Of a stretch of DNA of 64,000 nt, positions 25,601 to 60,238 are shown piece by piece. The DNA is from Theristus sp. LFF4_11 (Eukaryota; Nematoda; Chromadorea; Monhysterida; Xyalidae). The notes below the pieces were generated by a model. That model was given only the letters and a program-made list of their open reading frames with translations. It was not told where the DNA came from and did not search any database. The stretch lies in the NCBI GenBank assembly GCA_030248135.1, contig JASANC010001248.1:102353-166352 (forward strand). The letters are read 5' to 3'. How positions within the stretch are numbered: position 1 is the stretch's first letter; each line of letters opens with the position of its first letter. The translations under genes were made by a program, and so were the position numbers.

Positions 25601-26265
25601 CAATTCATGCACAGAATGCATGCATCAACCAATCAGCTAGTTAGTTGTATATGTTATTGAGCTCAATTGTAGATAGGTAAGCCGTTACATGCATGACCCG
25701 GGAATTCAAAATTGGTGAAGTGATCCGAGTTCTTAAACACTCAAGTTCCTGGGTCGCTTGGAAATATTTTGAATAGTGATATAAAGATTGAGACTCAGAT
25801 TCCATTCTACATCTGCAAGCGCATTGAGTCGCAGAACCCAAAAATTGGGTGTTTGTGAAACGGAACGCCACCGTCTACACAGCAGGACGCGATGCCAGTC
25901 GGCTTGCTTGTTTTCATAGGTTTTGTGGTGCAACGAGCGATGTCACCGACAACGTGTATGCGGAACGCTGTCGCTGGTTGCACGTGCTGTGCGACGTGGC
26001 CAAACGGCAACTGGCACAGCTGCAAGCTGGCTGTCGTGAATGGTGTTCTAGTCAGAGGGCTCATTATGCTCGAATCGTGCAACAGCAGCACCGCACATTC
26101 GAAAGGACAACCAATGGTAAAACGTTGTCACTTTGGCAGAAGTTTCAGAAAGAAATACGGTTTTTGCTATCAGCAAGACCAGCAGTTGGCACGAAATCTG
26201 CTGAACAAAAACAAAGTATCATTTGTATGCTCAATCAGTTACAAACATGCCTGATGGACAGTTGA
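13671..26265 (+). CDS. thada: THADA homologue (DUF2428, tRNA methylation regulator), multi-exon
   Basis: Large ARM/HEAT-repeat protein of the THADA/Trm732 family. In yeast, Trm732 partners the Trm7 methyltransferase for 2'-O-methylation of tRNA position 32. Exons by eye: 13671-14207, (14208-14347 unresolved), 14348-14476, 14541-14651, 14764-15271, 15376-15500, 15570-15769, 15882-16146, 16368-16492, 16615-16776, 16848-16975, 17051-17158, 17319-17420, 17575-17694, 17757-17886, 17951-18055, 18148-18394, 18497-18613, 19086 to about 19240, 24161-24363, 24770-24961, 25140-25424, 25920-26265. Together they give roughly 1,470 residues, against about 1,950 in human. Landmarks: DVLWACCWLSIK (start of DUF2428), HWSVRTAAIQLL joined to SAVTYRLFGRRE (human WAVRNSSTLLFSALITRIFG), FVDFVCDCARNERCE, and VTDNVYAERCRWL near the C-terminus. 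Phases agree at all resolved junctions except around 14208-14347 and 19240-24160. Relative to human, about 300 N-terminal residues are missing, so upstream exons may exist. Identity is firm; exon edges are approximate. Confidence 0.85.
19300..19462. mobile_element. Tc1/mariner-type MITE in THADA intron
   Basis: A 163-base element with inverted ends TACAGTCAAACTCAAAATTA and its near-complement TAATTTAGAGTTAGACTGTA, TA at both tips, and an inner inverted pair around AATCAGCTG / CAGCTGATT. The middle word CACGTGATGCATGC is shared with the nested insertion near 25550, so the two are related. No coding capacity. Confidence 0.65.
19714..20452. repeat. AT-rich MITE-like insertion inside an older repeat
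   Basis: Ends read TAGAGATGTAAG on the left and CTTGACATCTCTA on the right, an approximate inverted pair with TA at each tip. The sequence on both sides (ATCTGACG before, ATCTGACGGCAG after) looks like one older repeat interrupted by the insertion; that repeat also occurs near 5105-5230. The interior is dominated by T and A runs. This lies between THADA exons, and no exon was recognised in it. Confidence 0.45.
20561..24130. mobile_element. 3.57 kb near-palindromic foldback element with TTAA ends
   Basis: The first half (20561 to about 22200) recurs in reverse complement in the second half (about 22490 to 24130), so almost the whole element can fold on itself. Tips read TTAAAACGTGTTGCCCATAAG at 20560 and the complement ending at 24131. 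TTAA at both ends matches the target of piggyBac-type elements, although the tips do not begin with the usual CCC. The central 300 bases hold two or three degenerate copies of a unit of about 180 bases (GTTGTTTGCCTGATCAA and variants). Matching reading frames occur in mirrored positions, for example 21053-21316 plus and 23418-23648 minus, but I recognise no transposase. It sits in a THADA intron between the exons at 19086 and 24161. Confidence 0.85.
25494..25838. repeat. Dispersed element R2, copy 2, with a nested palindrome (THADA last intron)
   Basis: Ends GGTTTCGAGACTCAATGCG and the complement of CGCATTGAGTCGCAGAACC identify the same family as 2425-2599. The copy is enlarged by an inserted palindromic unit at roughly 25512-25663. 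That unit has arms CAGCTAGCTGATTGGTTG and CAACCAATCAGCTAG around CACGTGATGCATG, and is related to the MITE at 19300. Flanking R2 sequence resumes after it with CATGACCCGGGAATTCAAAA. Confidence 0.6.
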
Positions 26266-29200
26266 GTTCGATACTTCGATGTGCTATTGTGCATTGCGCA
26301 TCAGATCAGTGCGAGTAGTAACAGGATGTTTCAAAAATAACGTACTCACATCGTCACATGAGAGATCTGAACAATATTAGTTTTGATTTTTTGTCGCCGG
26401 TTTTATGTACTTTGAAGTAATTGAGACGTTGAGGAAAGTTGGTAATGGGGCGCTTCCTCAACATGAACTCAGTTGCTTCAAAGTGTATAGAGTCGACATT
26501 TTAAGGGATTGCGGTCCCGAAACCTACATGAGCAAGTTCTGGTGCAATCCGCCAAACTTTTAAATAAGCGTTTTTTACCAAATTGCAATTAACGTCACAC
26601 AAGTAACGTTTACGGTTGCTATTAGTAGTTATTATTTACGGCACCACAACACACCTCTGTCATGGTAGTATTGGTGAAAGTTTCAGAGTTCAACAATTTT
26701 TCAACGAATTTTTAGATTTTTAGAAATTTTTTCAGAAACAAGTTTTATTTTCAACAACGAAGCAATTTTTAGAAACGGCTTGAACCAAATTTTGCAGCGA
26801 ATCCTCAGTTGGTGGCGTTGACTGTGCCACTGTGTGCGGCGAACTGTATAGTACAACTATTGACTGTCACGGATGACGAACAACATTTGGCGTGAAATTA
26901 GTGTTTAGGAATAAAAAAGAAAAGGTAATTTAGATTATTGTTTAAGTTAAGTTTTACTTTTTCAAGTATTTCAGTGATATTCTTGTGGAGCACTTTTTAG
27001 TGGTGCATTTGTGTAGAAATCGTTGATTTATTGGCTTTCAGCAATTTGAAATTTGTCAACAATATTGCTCTCGAAGCTTATATTTTAGGTTGGCAGATTC
27101 ATCAGAGCAAAAATAAACAGATGATGGTAAAATCTGTTGGAAAACAGTTACAAAGCACATGCCATATGGCTTTAATGTTTTTTTGCAAAAAATAAAGCGA
27201 AAACAATGTTACCTTGATAGATCATTTGAACCTTTTTCAAAACAAAATGGAAACCGGTTTTCAGTTTTATTGAAGTTGTATGAGTGTTCCCGAGAATGAA
27301 ATGGGTAGGTGTGACAAGCTTTTGAACGTTCACATTACGAATTCAAATTGAAAGGATTAGTTTGTTGACAGTTGTTATTGTTTTTTCTGACTGAAAGAGC
27401 ACATGGCCCTTTCTGAACGTCAACCTCAGTACTCTTCATTTGGTGACGCAGCGTTGCACATTTCCAGCTAGCACACGTAACATCGTGCATAATGAAATAT
27501 AATAAACATAAAATAAACTACATGCTATGCAGCTTACACATACGTCGCCATATGCTTGTTGTTGTTAACGCACGGTCTCTCAGCTGACAGCAACAACACC
27601 CATAGGTAGAGACGTGGGTACACAGTTGTGACTCAGCCATTATTCAGGCTTGAAAGGAGGATGGAACAAAAACAATTCATAACAACAACAAACCACGAAT
27701 GCTCGTCATCGTTGTCTAGCGTTGCGTTAGCACTCCCACCTGCCTGCGCAACCTTTTCGACACCTTTTCCAGAAAGTTCAGATTTTCAGGTTACGTTAGC
27801 GTATGTTCTGAATTTAATTAAGTTTTAGTTATTAGAACCTTAGCCCTTATGTTACACGTTTAAACAGGATTAGGATTATGGAATGGGTTTCCTTCCCTGG
27901 AGTGGTCATGTGCACCTATAATATTTGCTCCTGCACCACACTTCTAAAAGTCTTGGCTTAGGCTTGGGGCTGAACTAGGATTTGGTTTAGGCTTTTCTTA
28001 GGATCAGGTTTATTCAGTTTGATGTTTTTTATTTTCTGTGAAAAAGCTATTGCACAAGTTTTTTAAGTGATTCAAGAGGGGCACATCACTGATGAGGCCA
28101 CCCGTCTGCTGCATATGATGTTGGCCAGGCCGAAATGCAAAGAACCATCCTACAACTTGGTTGATTAGCACATATTCTGAGAATTGTGGTTTACTTTAAC
28201 CGTTAAACCCGCGGTTAGTTTCTAGGTAAACGTTTTTCAACACCCAAATGTCTTGCACCAGTCGTTTAAACATGTAGGCCAAACATCAGCCGGTGCTATC
28301 GACTCTGTTTTAAGCATCTGAACCTTGAATGAAAATTTTCTTGTTATTTTTTCGCTCTTCGACTTCTATTTCATTCTTGCGGTTTGTTCTTGTGCCTGTA
28401 AACTCCTGTTCGATGTCGTGTCCGACACCCTTAACATATTCCGAATTCCGTGTTTACAGTTTGACTGTCTGGTCGCTGTGCAGCGCTCGTGTCTGTACCA
28501 ACAGAAATACATGTGCAGACAACAACAACAACAAAATGCTGTGTGTCCCCGGTACCCGGTTGCGTGCTAGTCAGCACACGTTTGTGTGTATGCGCGTATT
28601 TCAACCACGCTGCGTCTATCCACTAACATAATATTTCGGGCCCCTGGACCATATAGTGCGGCGTGACCCGACATCACCGCTGTGTGTTTGTGTGTTGTGT
28701 GTTTGTCTGTCTGTCTGTGTTAACTACTATACTACTACTATAACAAGTCCGTCCATTCTCTCAGTTCGAGATCGCCCGTATGCGCATATCTGCTTTTTTT
28801 CTTGTCTTCAGTGGCGCAGTATTCTTTTGTGCGTGTTGTGCGTTCACCAACTTCATCTCGGTGCACACTTCAGCATACGTCTGGATATCGGTTGATTGTA
28901 TATTGGTGTGTGCGCATTGTGTGTTGGTGCTGCAGACGCGCGTGCCTCGTTGTGTTCTACAATGTACCATCCGCAATCGTCGTCCATACTTCGACGAATA
29001 ATGCACGCGCTCTCTCTCATCGGTGCTGATAATTCATAATATATCGCTCGATATACACACAGCTTGTGCTGCTCTTTGGATGATCGTCATTGCACATAAT
29101 AATGTTGATGCTTGCTCATTCGTACCTTGCGTTGTGTCACCATTGCACTGCGCATCAAGCCATCAAGGAACCTTGTTGTTTTTTATTCTGCCTGCATGCA

Positions 29201-30282
29201 TCGGCGTGCGAAAAAACTTTGTGTCTTCATGTTTCTCTGATCGCGGGTCGGGTTTTTTCATGATTCAAAGTTCAAAATTCACCATTGGACGATCCATGTT
29301 TGAAATTCCATATTTTCGTTTCTAAATGTCTTTTTAAGAGATTCCATGTTCACCCACAGCCGGTTATCATTTTTATTGCTTCAGTTACCTCAATTCCACA
29401 GAAATTTTCACAAATATATCAACGTCTTTTTTATTGTGCGGTTGAGTTTCATATTCTGACTGGTTTGGTCGTTCGTTGCTTCTCTCTCTCTTTTTAAAAT
29501 ATTGTCCATTTTGTAGTACCACACAATAATTGTAATTTGTAGCAGCATTACTTTTATGAATACATGTTTTTTGTCGATTGTCACCCAGAAAATAACTTGC
29601 TCATGTGCATGTTCTGTCATCTTTTAAATTCATATTAAATTTCCTTAAAGGGCTTCCCAGGATGTGCAATTGTCCAAAGCTCCCATAAGCAGTTTTTTTA
29701 CAATAAGCATTGAAAATTTTGAAAATTTGCAATTACAGTTACAAAGTTTGGGTGATTTTTAACTTGTTAAACAAAGCTTTTCCTACATTTTATTGTCATT
29801 TCAGATACTAACTGAAGAACGAAATTATAACATTTGAGAACAACTAATTACGACGAAGTCTGAAACGCCCATCGAATGAGCTTGTTTTTCACAAGTTTTA
29901 TCGGACTCCAACCGTCCAGATTGACAATAATCAGTGTTGTTAAAGTTGTCGATCTTCGGTGACAACGGCTGAATATTCGCATATTCCAATAAAGCTGTGA
30001 ATGCCTACTTCTTCAACGCCACTGCCTTTTCAAAAGTTTTGCACCGCATTTCAACAAGTCATTTCGTCTTGATCTGTCTGTGTGAATTTCTAAATTCCAC
30101 CGATAACACTCAACGTGAGTCATATGATAAACTTACTTGTTAATTACTGAGCTAACGACGTCTGAAACCGTTTGGTCTGCCATATCGGAGCCTCAGCATA
30201 ATCGACTAATGGTCATTGATTGGTGTCAGTGTCTCTCAAAAAACCACGGTACAGCGAGAGAAAAGCTGCTTTGAAACATTAA
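26266..30282. other. Intergenic region between THADA and the kinase gene
   Basis: Four kilobases following the THADA stop. I see possible AATAAA signals (for example near 26909) but cannot choose one. A GT-rich patch (GTTTGTCTGTCTGTCTGTGT) lies around 28690-28720. No exon with splice sites and family similarity was found, and no RNA gene. The promoter and any 5' non-coding exon of the kinase gene presumably lie near the right end. Confidence 0.5.
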
Positions 30283-30729
30283 AAAAGTGCAGCGGTCGGA
30301 ATAATTACGGGGCGAACGAGCAACCGGTTAAATCGTGCGCAATCACTGAAGTCAGCACGAGAAGCTCGAAAGAGCTCAGGCCAACAACTGCAGAGCAACA
30401 AAGTTGTTGTTAGCGCAGCGGAGGAAACAACGAGAATTATTCTTAATCACCAACAGAAAACGGCGATCACAGGCGCCGGCGGTTGCAGCCAGGAGCCAAG
30501 CTGTTCAACGTTTCAGTTTGAAGCAGCGGCAGCAACCAATCACTACTTTGACCCATATCATCGTATTGTCGAGTATAATTCCGACTACAATAACAACAAT
30601 AAGAGCAACAAAATTCAAAACCATCGATATCAACATTTCGTTCAGCCTGTGAACGACTTCAACCACAATTACCTCAATAACAATAATTCGTCTGTTTCGG
30701 CGATTTCCATAGACGGCAGTAACACGGAC

Positions 30730-54724
<23,995 letters not shown>

Positions 54725-57700
54725 TCGCATGGACAGCATTTGTCTTGTCGCCACACCGTGTAATCTGTGATGCAGGCGCCACTGTGCGAACGAGCGACCA
54801 CTATGCAACATCATGTATCATACTTCAGCAACTCATCAAACCTTCTGCCAACCAACACTCAACCCTGTACATTCTACAATGAAATGGATTTTGATCTGCT
54901 AAAACTGTTCAATTCGTTCGGTCGACATGCTGTATAAGTCTTGAACGGCAACAACAACGAATCACACCACAAATCCGATTCTGGAGAAAATTCTGCGATA
55001 CGTTTGACAAATGGTCAAAAATTTTATGGAATATATTGTGGGAAAAACGATGGTCTACAATGTCGAGTCGTCGAACGTCAAAAAACAGCACAATTGTGAT
55101 TATTTTTCTTGTGTTTACTGGGTGGATATTATGGATTGTATTTCGGTTGGGGATGTCTTTAACTGATGTTAGTGCGTAAAATAATTGTTTTCAGAGCCAA
55201 AATTTTGCGCAACAATGTCACACAGCCCACAATGTACATTATTATCAGTTTTGCTGGTGTGCCCTATACAGTTTTTTTCGTGAACGCTTCAATGTTACTG
55301 TTACGTTGTTATCAATGCTAGTGAACCGTGCGTGTGCATTTTTTTGCCTCTGTGTTTCGAAGAAAATCTGAATTCGAACAAACTGTGTTTTTTTAATTTT
55401 GTTTCGCGAAGCAAAGTTTAGTATTGCTGCTGAATTTTATAAATAATAGAAAGTAACAAGTACGCCCGTCTCACTTTTTTGTTCAGTTTGCTCGTACTAT
55501 CATCGTTGTATGAAATGAAAAAGTGTGCCGTCTCTAAGTCCACAGCCGTATAGCTTTCAAGTTGCAAAGAAATCGCCGAAAATTTATTAGTGTTACATTG
55601 TTATGTTTTGTGTCGCGATTTTCTTGTTTCTGTTCTACCATACCTGCTCTCCCCTGGTGTCTACATAGCATTTTACCACAAATGCAACATGTGTAACTTC
55701 ATCACGTAGAATTATTGCTCCACAAACAATCTTTATTATTTATAAACTAAGACCGATGCATTTTGCCGCCGCTTTCACCCATTTTTTATCACTGATATTC
55801 TCATTGCAAGTACCGTTTTTCAACAAAATGTGCTTATATGAATTCAAAAGAGTTGAGCTCAATCAGCTTTGTTGCACGATTCCTGGGTGAACAACTGCAA
55901 TGTTCATAAGATCTTTTTTTGTTTGATTCTGCACAAGGAAACGGTTTGTTCACCCAGCATCGCGCCCCTTTGCTAACTTTTCTCAACCATAATTTTGTTC
56001 ACAAGTATCTCACTCACTGCAACAGATCAATAAGAACATCGCTTTGTATCACTGAATTTCCGTTTTTTTCTCGAACTGCAAAAAACGCATCTACCGAATG
56101 TCTTTCAAGAAACCGAACTCTTCAAGTTTTATCAACTTATTGTCATTTTGTTCGTATTTTTGTGAAGTTGGCAAAAACCAACGAAATAATATCAATGTAT
56201 ACCCAGAGCTACTGAGTATTCTCAAGTTGTTACGCTGTTTTCTGTTATTATTTTAATGTTCCATGTTTCACGTCTTGCATTTTGTGCAGAGCACATAACA
56301 TTGTCAACTAAGAAGTTGTTCCCAACGTTTTCGATTCCCAAAAAAACAAAAGTGTTCCCACCCGTTTTACCTTTTCGCCAAAAATTCGAAGAATAAATTG
56401 TGCTTCAGTTACTACCATCATATTCACTGCCGTTTTTCGTCTTATTTTTGGTTCAAAAGACGAAGTTTTTGCAAGTTTTCTGAAATCTTTCGGAAGTGGG
56501 CCTGAAAATTTTGTTAAAATGAAAGGAAAATTTGCAAAATGGTCGTACCATAAATCGATGAAAAATCAAGAATTTATGCCTATTTATATCAAACGTTCCC
56601 CTTGATTCTACAGACAGATGATTGCATTTATATTTTCATAACTTGTTCTTCACTTTGTCTCACAATTAGTTAATTGTTTTGGCCGCTGTTTTCGAAAAAT
56701 GTGACTCAAAACTACATTTTTTAGTTTTTTTGTATCTTGGTTGGGTCACTTTATCGAAAATAAGGCACATTTTCAACACATTTCAGTTTTCAACGTGGTA
56801 CTATCTTTTAATATATGCATCTCACTCACAATATGTTTTTAATATGTTTTTACTGCCTTTATGGTTGCACTGCAAGAGATTTTTCTTTTCCCGAACACAA
56901 CTGTTTTTAACAACACATTTCAGCAATTATTAAAACAGAACATTCGAACGACCTTTGCCTATTTTTTCTAAAAACAATTCCCCATGCTGGCATTGTAAAA
57001 GTGCAGTTTTTTCTGTTGTCGGCCTTGTTACACACTTATGAAGATTATGAACTTTGCTCTTGCGTATTTTTATAATAACACGGTGCTTTTTGGGATACTT
57101 CTCTTGTGAAAAGAACATTTTCCGTTATTTTTTAAATTCTGGTAAGAAAGATTGCCAAATAAGGTTTTTCGCAAAAGTTTCAACGCCGTTGTTGACTTTT
57201 CCTGGCAAAACTTTCAACAGAATTGTGTGGAATTTGTTTTTTAGCCAACGGTATTGCCGTGATGGTAATTTTAATAGTTTTCAACGTGCTTTTTTTGAAA
57301 CATACACTCCTAATGAAACTCGTATATGTAAACAGCATTATATCGAATCCATTTTTGTCAGTCCTGAAATTGTTGCATTTGTTGTTGCAAAAAACTGTTT
57401 TTCATTGAGCTGTTACGATTGCAATTTGTGTTTGATTTTTAGCGAGTGTTGCTATACGTTGTTGTATCCAGCTTCGTTACACTGCCATTTGTGTGAGATA
57501 ATAATTGATACGACACTGTGTATGCCAATTTTTCAAAGATATCCAAAATCAGTGCGTTTTACCTGTTTTTCCGCAGTTTGTTTGAGGCGCTTGATTGAAA
57601 TAACCAATTGCTTAGGTTGTTCTCACTTTTCATTCTTTTCTCCACTTCTTGGGCAATCTTCATTGTTCGTTCCGGTCCGGCTTGTTTTTTTTTAATTAAT

Positions 57701-58411
57701 TGAGAGTTTTATTGTGTTAATTTACGTTTTATTCGGCGGCTTTTTCTTTATCTATACATTTTCAAACAAAAAATCAGTCTCCATGTAGAAAATCGAATTG
57801 TGACATACATAAAGATGTTTGGTTTTTTATTTCTTAATTTCAATCCTTTTTCAAGCTTCTTTTCCAGTTTCACTGTATGGTCGTTGAATTATTTTTGTTG
57901 TTCGCTTGATGTTTCGTTTCATACATTTGACTTTGATATTTTTCACATGCAGAAATCGAAGAAATGCAGTTTCTATGAAAACTAAGAAAAATACACCACC
58001 ATTGTGTACAATAAAATTTTGTTACCGTTGTCGTGCGTATTTGATTACCTCATCGTACCCAGATAAAAAACAATGATGGTTTTTAATTGAAAGTTGAAAA
58101 TGAAAATTACAATTGAATTTGTATTATAGTTCACGTTTTCTTCAGTTTCGACTGTTTTTTTAGAAATGAACACTGTACACGTCCCACATACTGTGTTGAA
58201 CTTTGTTTACTTTGCTGATGTGGAATAAAATCCTCTATTCGAGACTTGTAGAAGTTTGAATGTTTGGAAACACCGGAATCACAAAATAGAAAGCGTCAGG
58301 ATGCTGTGCAGCATTTCAACTCAAAAAATTGCAGCAACGTTCTTGTTCAGTGCCCAGTATGAGCATGACCCAGCAAGTAAATCAGCAAAACAAATCATAA
58401 CACGACGTGCG
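54725..58411. other. AT-rich region downstream of the kinase gene
   Basis: 3.7 kb between the kinase stop and the last exon of the secreted-protein gene. It presumably contains the kinase 3' untranslated region; an AATAAA occurs at 56392, but I cannot say which signal is used. A plus-strand frame at 57054-57695 is 213 codons long but Phe/Cys/Leu-rich, as expected from T-rich DNA, and matches nothing I know. No gene called. Confidence 0.5.
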
Positions 58412-59732
58412 TCAGTTGCTGAGGGCATCCGCCCAGGCCTCGTCGTTCGCAGGCCCATTTCTGCCCCTCGGCGGCCGATTGATGCCACACTCGAGGCGTC
58501 GCTTTGCGAGCTCCAGTTTCAGTGCGTGAATTTTGTCGTGCAACGCGCTCGTCTCGTAGCACTCGTGGCAGCTGAGGTTGTGAAAGAAAACCATCGACAG
58601 TCACGCTCGCACACAAACCGGCCAGTGGTGGCCACACGCGCTGCTTCCAAGCAAAAATAATCGCGCCCTGCCTCATGCAGCTTTGTTTTTTTTAATTCCA
58701 AGTCCCGCTTTTTTGCGCGTATAATGCCAAGCCAATGAACGGATGAATGAAAAAAAACAGAAACGAAAATAGTGACGAACAGCTTCGCCTCCGGACAGCC
58801 GCAGTTTGGATCGGCACACTGGCGCTGCACGTTCACGCCGCCGGCACGTCGATTGGCGGGAAACTGAAAGGCGCTCGGCTGGCGTTGTTGGAGCAGATCG
58901 CGGACAGACGTGCACACACGCGGCAGCTGAAGGCACACAACGGAAACGTGAACGCTTGGGCAAAGCACTCAAATCGGGCGATTGCGATATGCTGATGTGA
59001 AAACTGAATCATAATCAAACGTAAAAAATGCAACTGAACAACTAAAGGTTGACCTGTGAAGGGAATCCACAACCAGAGAAACCCTGGACTCCATTGTTCT
59101 GCCCGACGATGCATTCCGACACGCGACGGAAGCGCTCGTCTCTGCAAAGGTTACATGGTTCTGCTTTGTGTTGGTGACTGTTGACATGGTTGGTGTGAAT
59201 GAAACGCAATAATCGTATGTTTAGTTTTTTCACAATTCATACCGCAGAGTTTGTAGCTGTTGAGCGAACAATTGCATTTGCTGCAAGTGCGTTTGAGCGC
59301 AATTACCCAACGATGGCAGTCGAGCTAAACGCTGCATTTTTTGGTCTTGCTCACGTTTTGTCGATTGTAGCAATTGCTGGATGCACGAGCTCACCTCACC
59401 GCATGACGACTGCTGCAAAAAATGGTGAATGCTATGTTTCTAATATTTCGAATAAGTTTTGTTCAAAACATTACAGCATGTTTTATAACTTGTGGATGAG
59501 CATGAATTGAGAACAGCAAGATTCAATTTGGAAACGGTTCTCACTTGTGTGGCAGCAGCCTTGTCTTGTATGTACATGACAACTGTTCCCATAAGGAAGT
59601 AACACGTTTGGAAATCAATTTAAAATAAAACACTTCCTGGTTCAAAAATTCAAAAAGTTTACGTACGCCTCCAGCTGTCTGAAATTGCACTAACAACCCG
59701 CCAACGGCAAGAAAACTGAAAACGTTGATCAT
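58412..59732 (-). CDS. Predicted secreted cysteine-rich protein, 209 residues, five exons
   Basis: I do not recognise the family. Exons in transcript order: 59667-59732, 59243-59412, 59054-59141, 58781-58926, 58412-58571. They total 630 bases, exactly 209 codons plus stop; all junctions have GT-AG sites and agreeing phase. Exon 1 encodes only 22 residues, a hydrophobic stretch (NVFSFLAVGGLLVQF) ending TAGG, which looks like a signal peptide with a plausible cleavage point at the first splice junction. The mature part has 12 cysteines, including CGEVSSC, QCADPNCGC and CHEC. It also has helical, Gln/Leu-rich segments (TNLQ-type heptads around residues 30-80 and again near DKIHALKLELAKRR). An even cysteine count fits disulphide bonding outside the cell. 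Alternatively CADPNCGC plus CHEC could bind zinc in an intracellular protein if exon 1 is wrong. A TATA box lies 69 bases upstream of the ATG. Confidence 0.6.
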
Positions 59733-59800
59733 TTTTAGATCTTCAGAGTTTGAAACTTGTTTGAATTAATCAACTGACTGTGTTTATGCTTTTTCTTTTG

Positions 59801-59808
59801 TATTTATA
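59801..59808 (-). promoter_or_regulatory. TATA box for the secreted-protein gene
   Basis: Minus-strand TATAAATA (in GGTATAAATAC), 69-76 bases upstream of the ATG at 59732. With the usual 25-30 base offset, transcription would start near 59775 and give a 5' leader of roughly 45 bases. Position only; no initiator was identified. Confidence 0.45.
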
Positions 59809-59828
59809 CCATGCATGAATGACGTTCA

Positions 59829-60238
59829 TTGTTTACTCATAGCCTGTTTGCCAATGGGCTTAGATTGTCGCGGAAAAACTACCGCGAGAAAAAGTGCGCG
59901 TTATCTCACAGTTTCAATTGAGCTCTCACTGTTGAGCGCACATGCTGCAATGTTTTGACTTCAAGCTGCGCTGTGTGTTCTGTGTTCTGTGTTGCATTTC
60001 TCTCAACATGTTTCATTCTGTTGTATTCTGTTGTTTTTCCATGTGTTGGTATCTGGACATAAAAACGTATTTTTTCTCAATAAACGCCGCAACATGTGGC
60101 ATCCCCGGATCGCTACCTGCGACAATAAATAATTGCAAAATTTTCAAGTTGAACTCAAACAAATTGTTTCATCGCCAAAGTGTAAAAACGTCAATCAATT
60201 GAATCAACTGAAAACTGTCGTCTGAAATTGTCTGAACA
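59829..60238 (+). other. Probable 5' LTR end, primer-binding site and leader of the BEL/Pao element
   Basis: Upstream of the gag-pol frame lies AATAAA at 60080, then a possible LTR end ...AACA at 60091-60094. Two bases later comes TGGCATCCCCGGATCG (60097-60112), which has the TGG start of a tRNA primer-binding site. The left edge of the LTR is a guess (candidates TGTTTACT at 59829 or TGTTTGCC near 59848), because the 3' LTR lies outside the window and cannot be compared. Confidence 0.35.

Noticed and set aside
28650..28745. GT- and CTGT-rich stretch as a possible telomere-like or Z-DNA array
   Set aside because: Only short, irregular microsatellite runs; nothing beyond ordinary low complexity.
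57054..57695. 213-codon plus-strand frame
   Set aside because: Phe/Leu/Cys-rich as expected from T-rich DNA; no domain, no splice partners, no homology that I recognise.
58256..58660. 134-codon plus-strand frame
   Set aside because: It is the antisense shadow of the last exon of the minus-strand secreted-protein gene.
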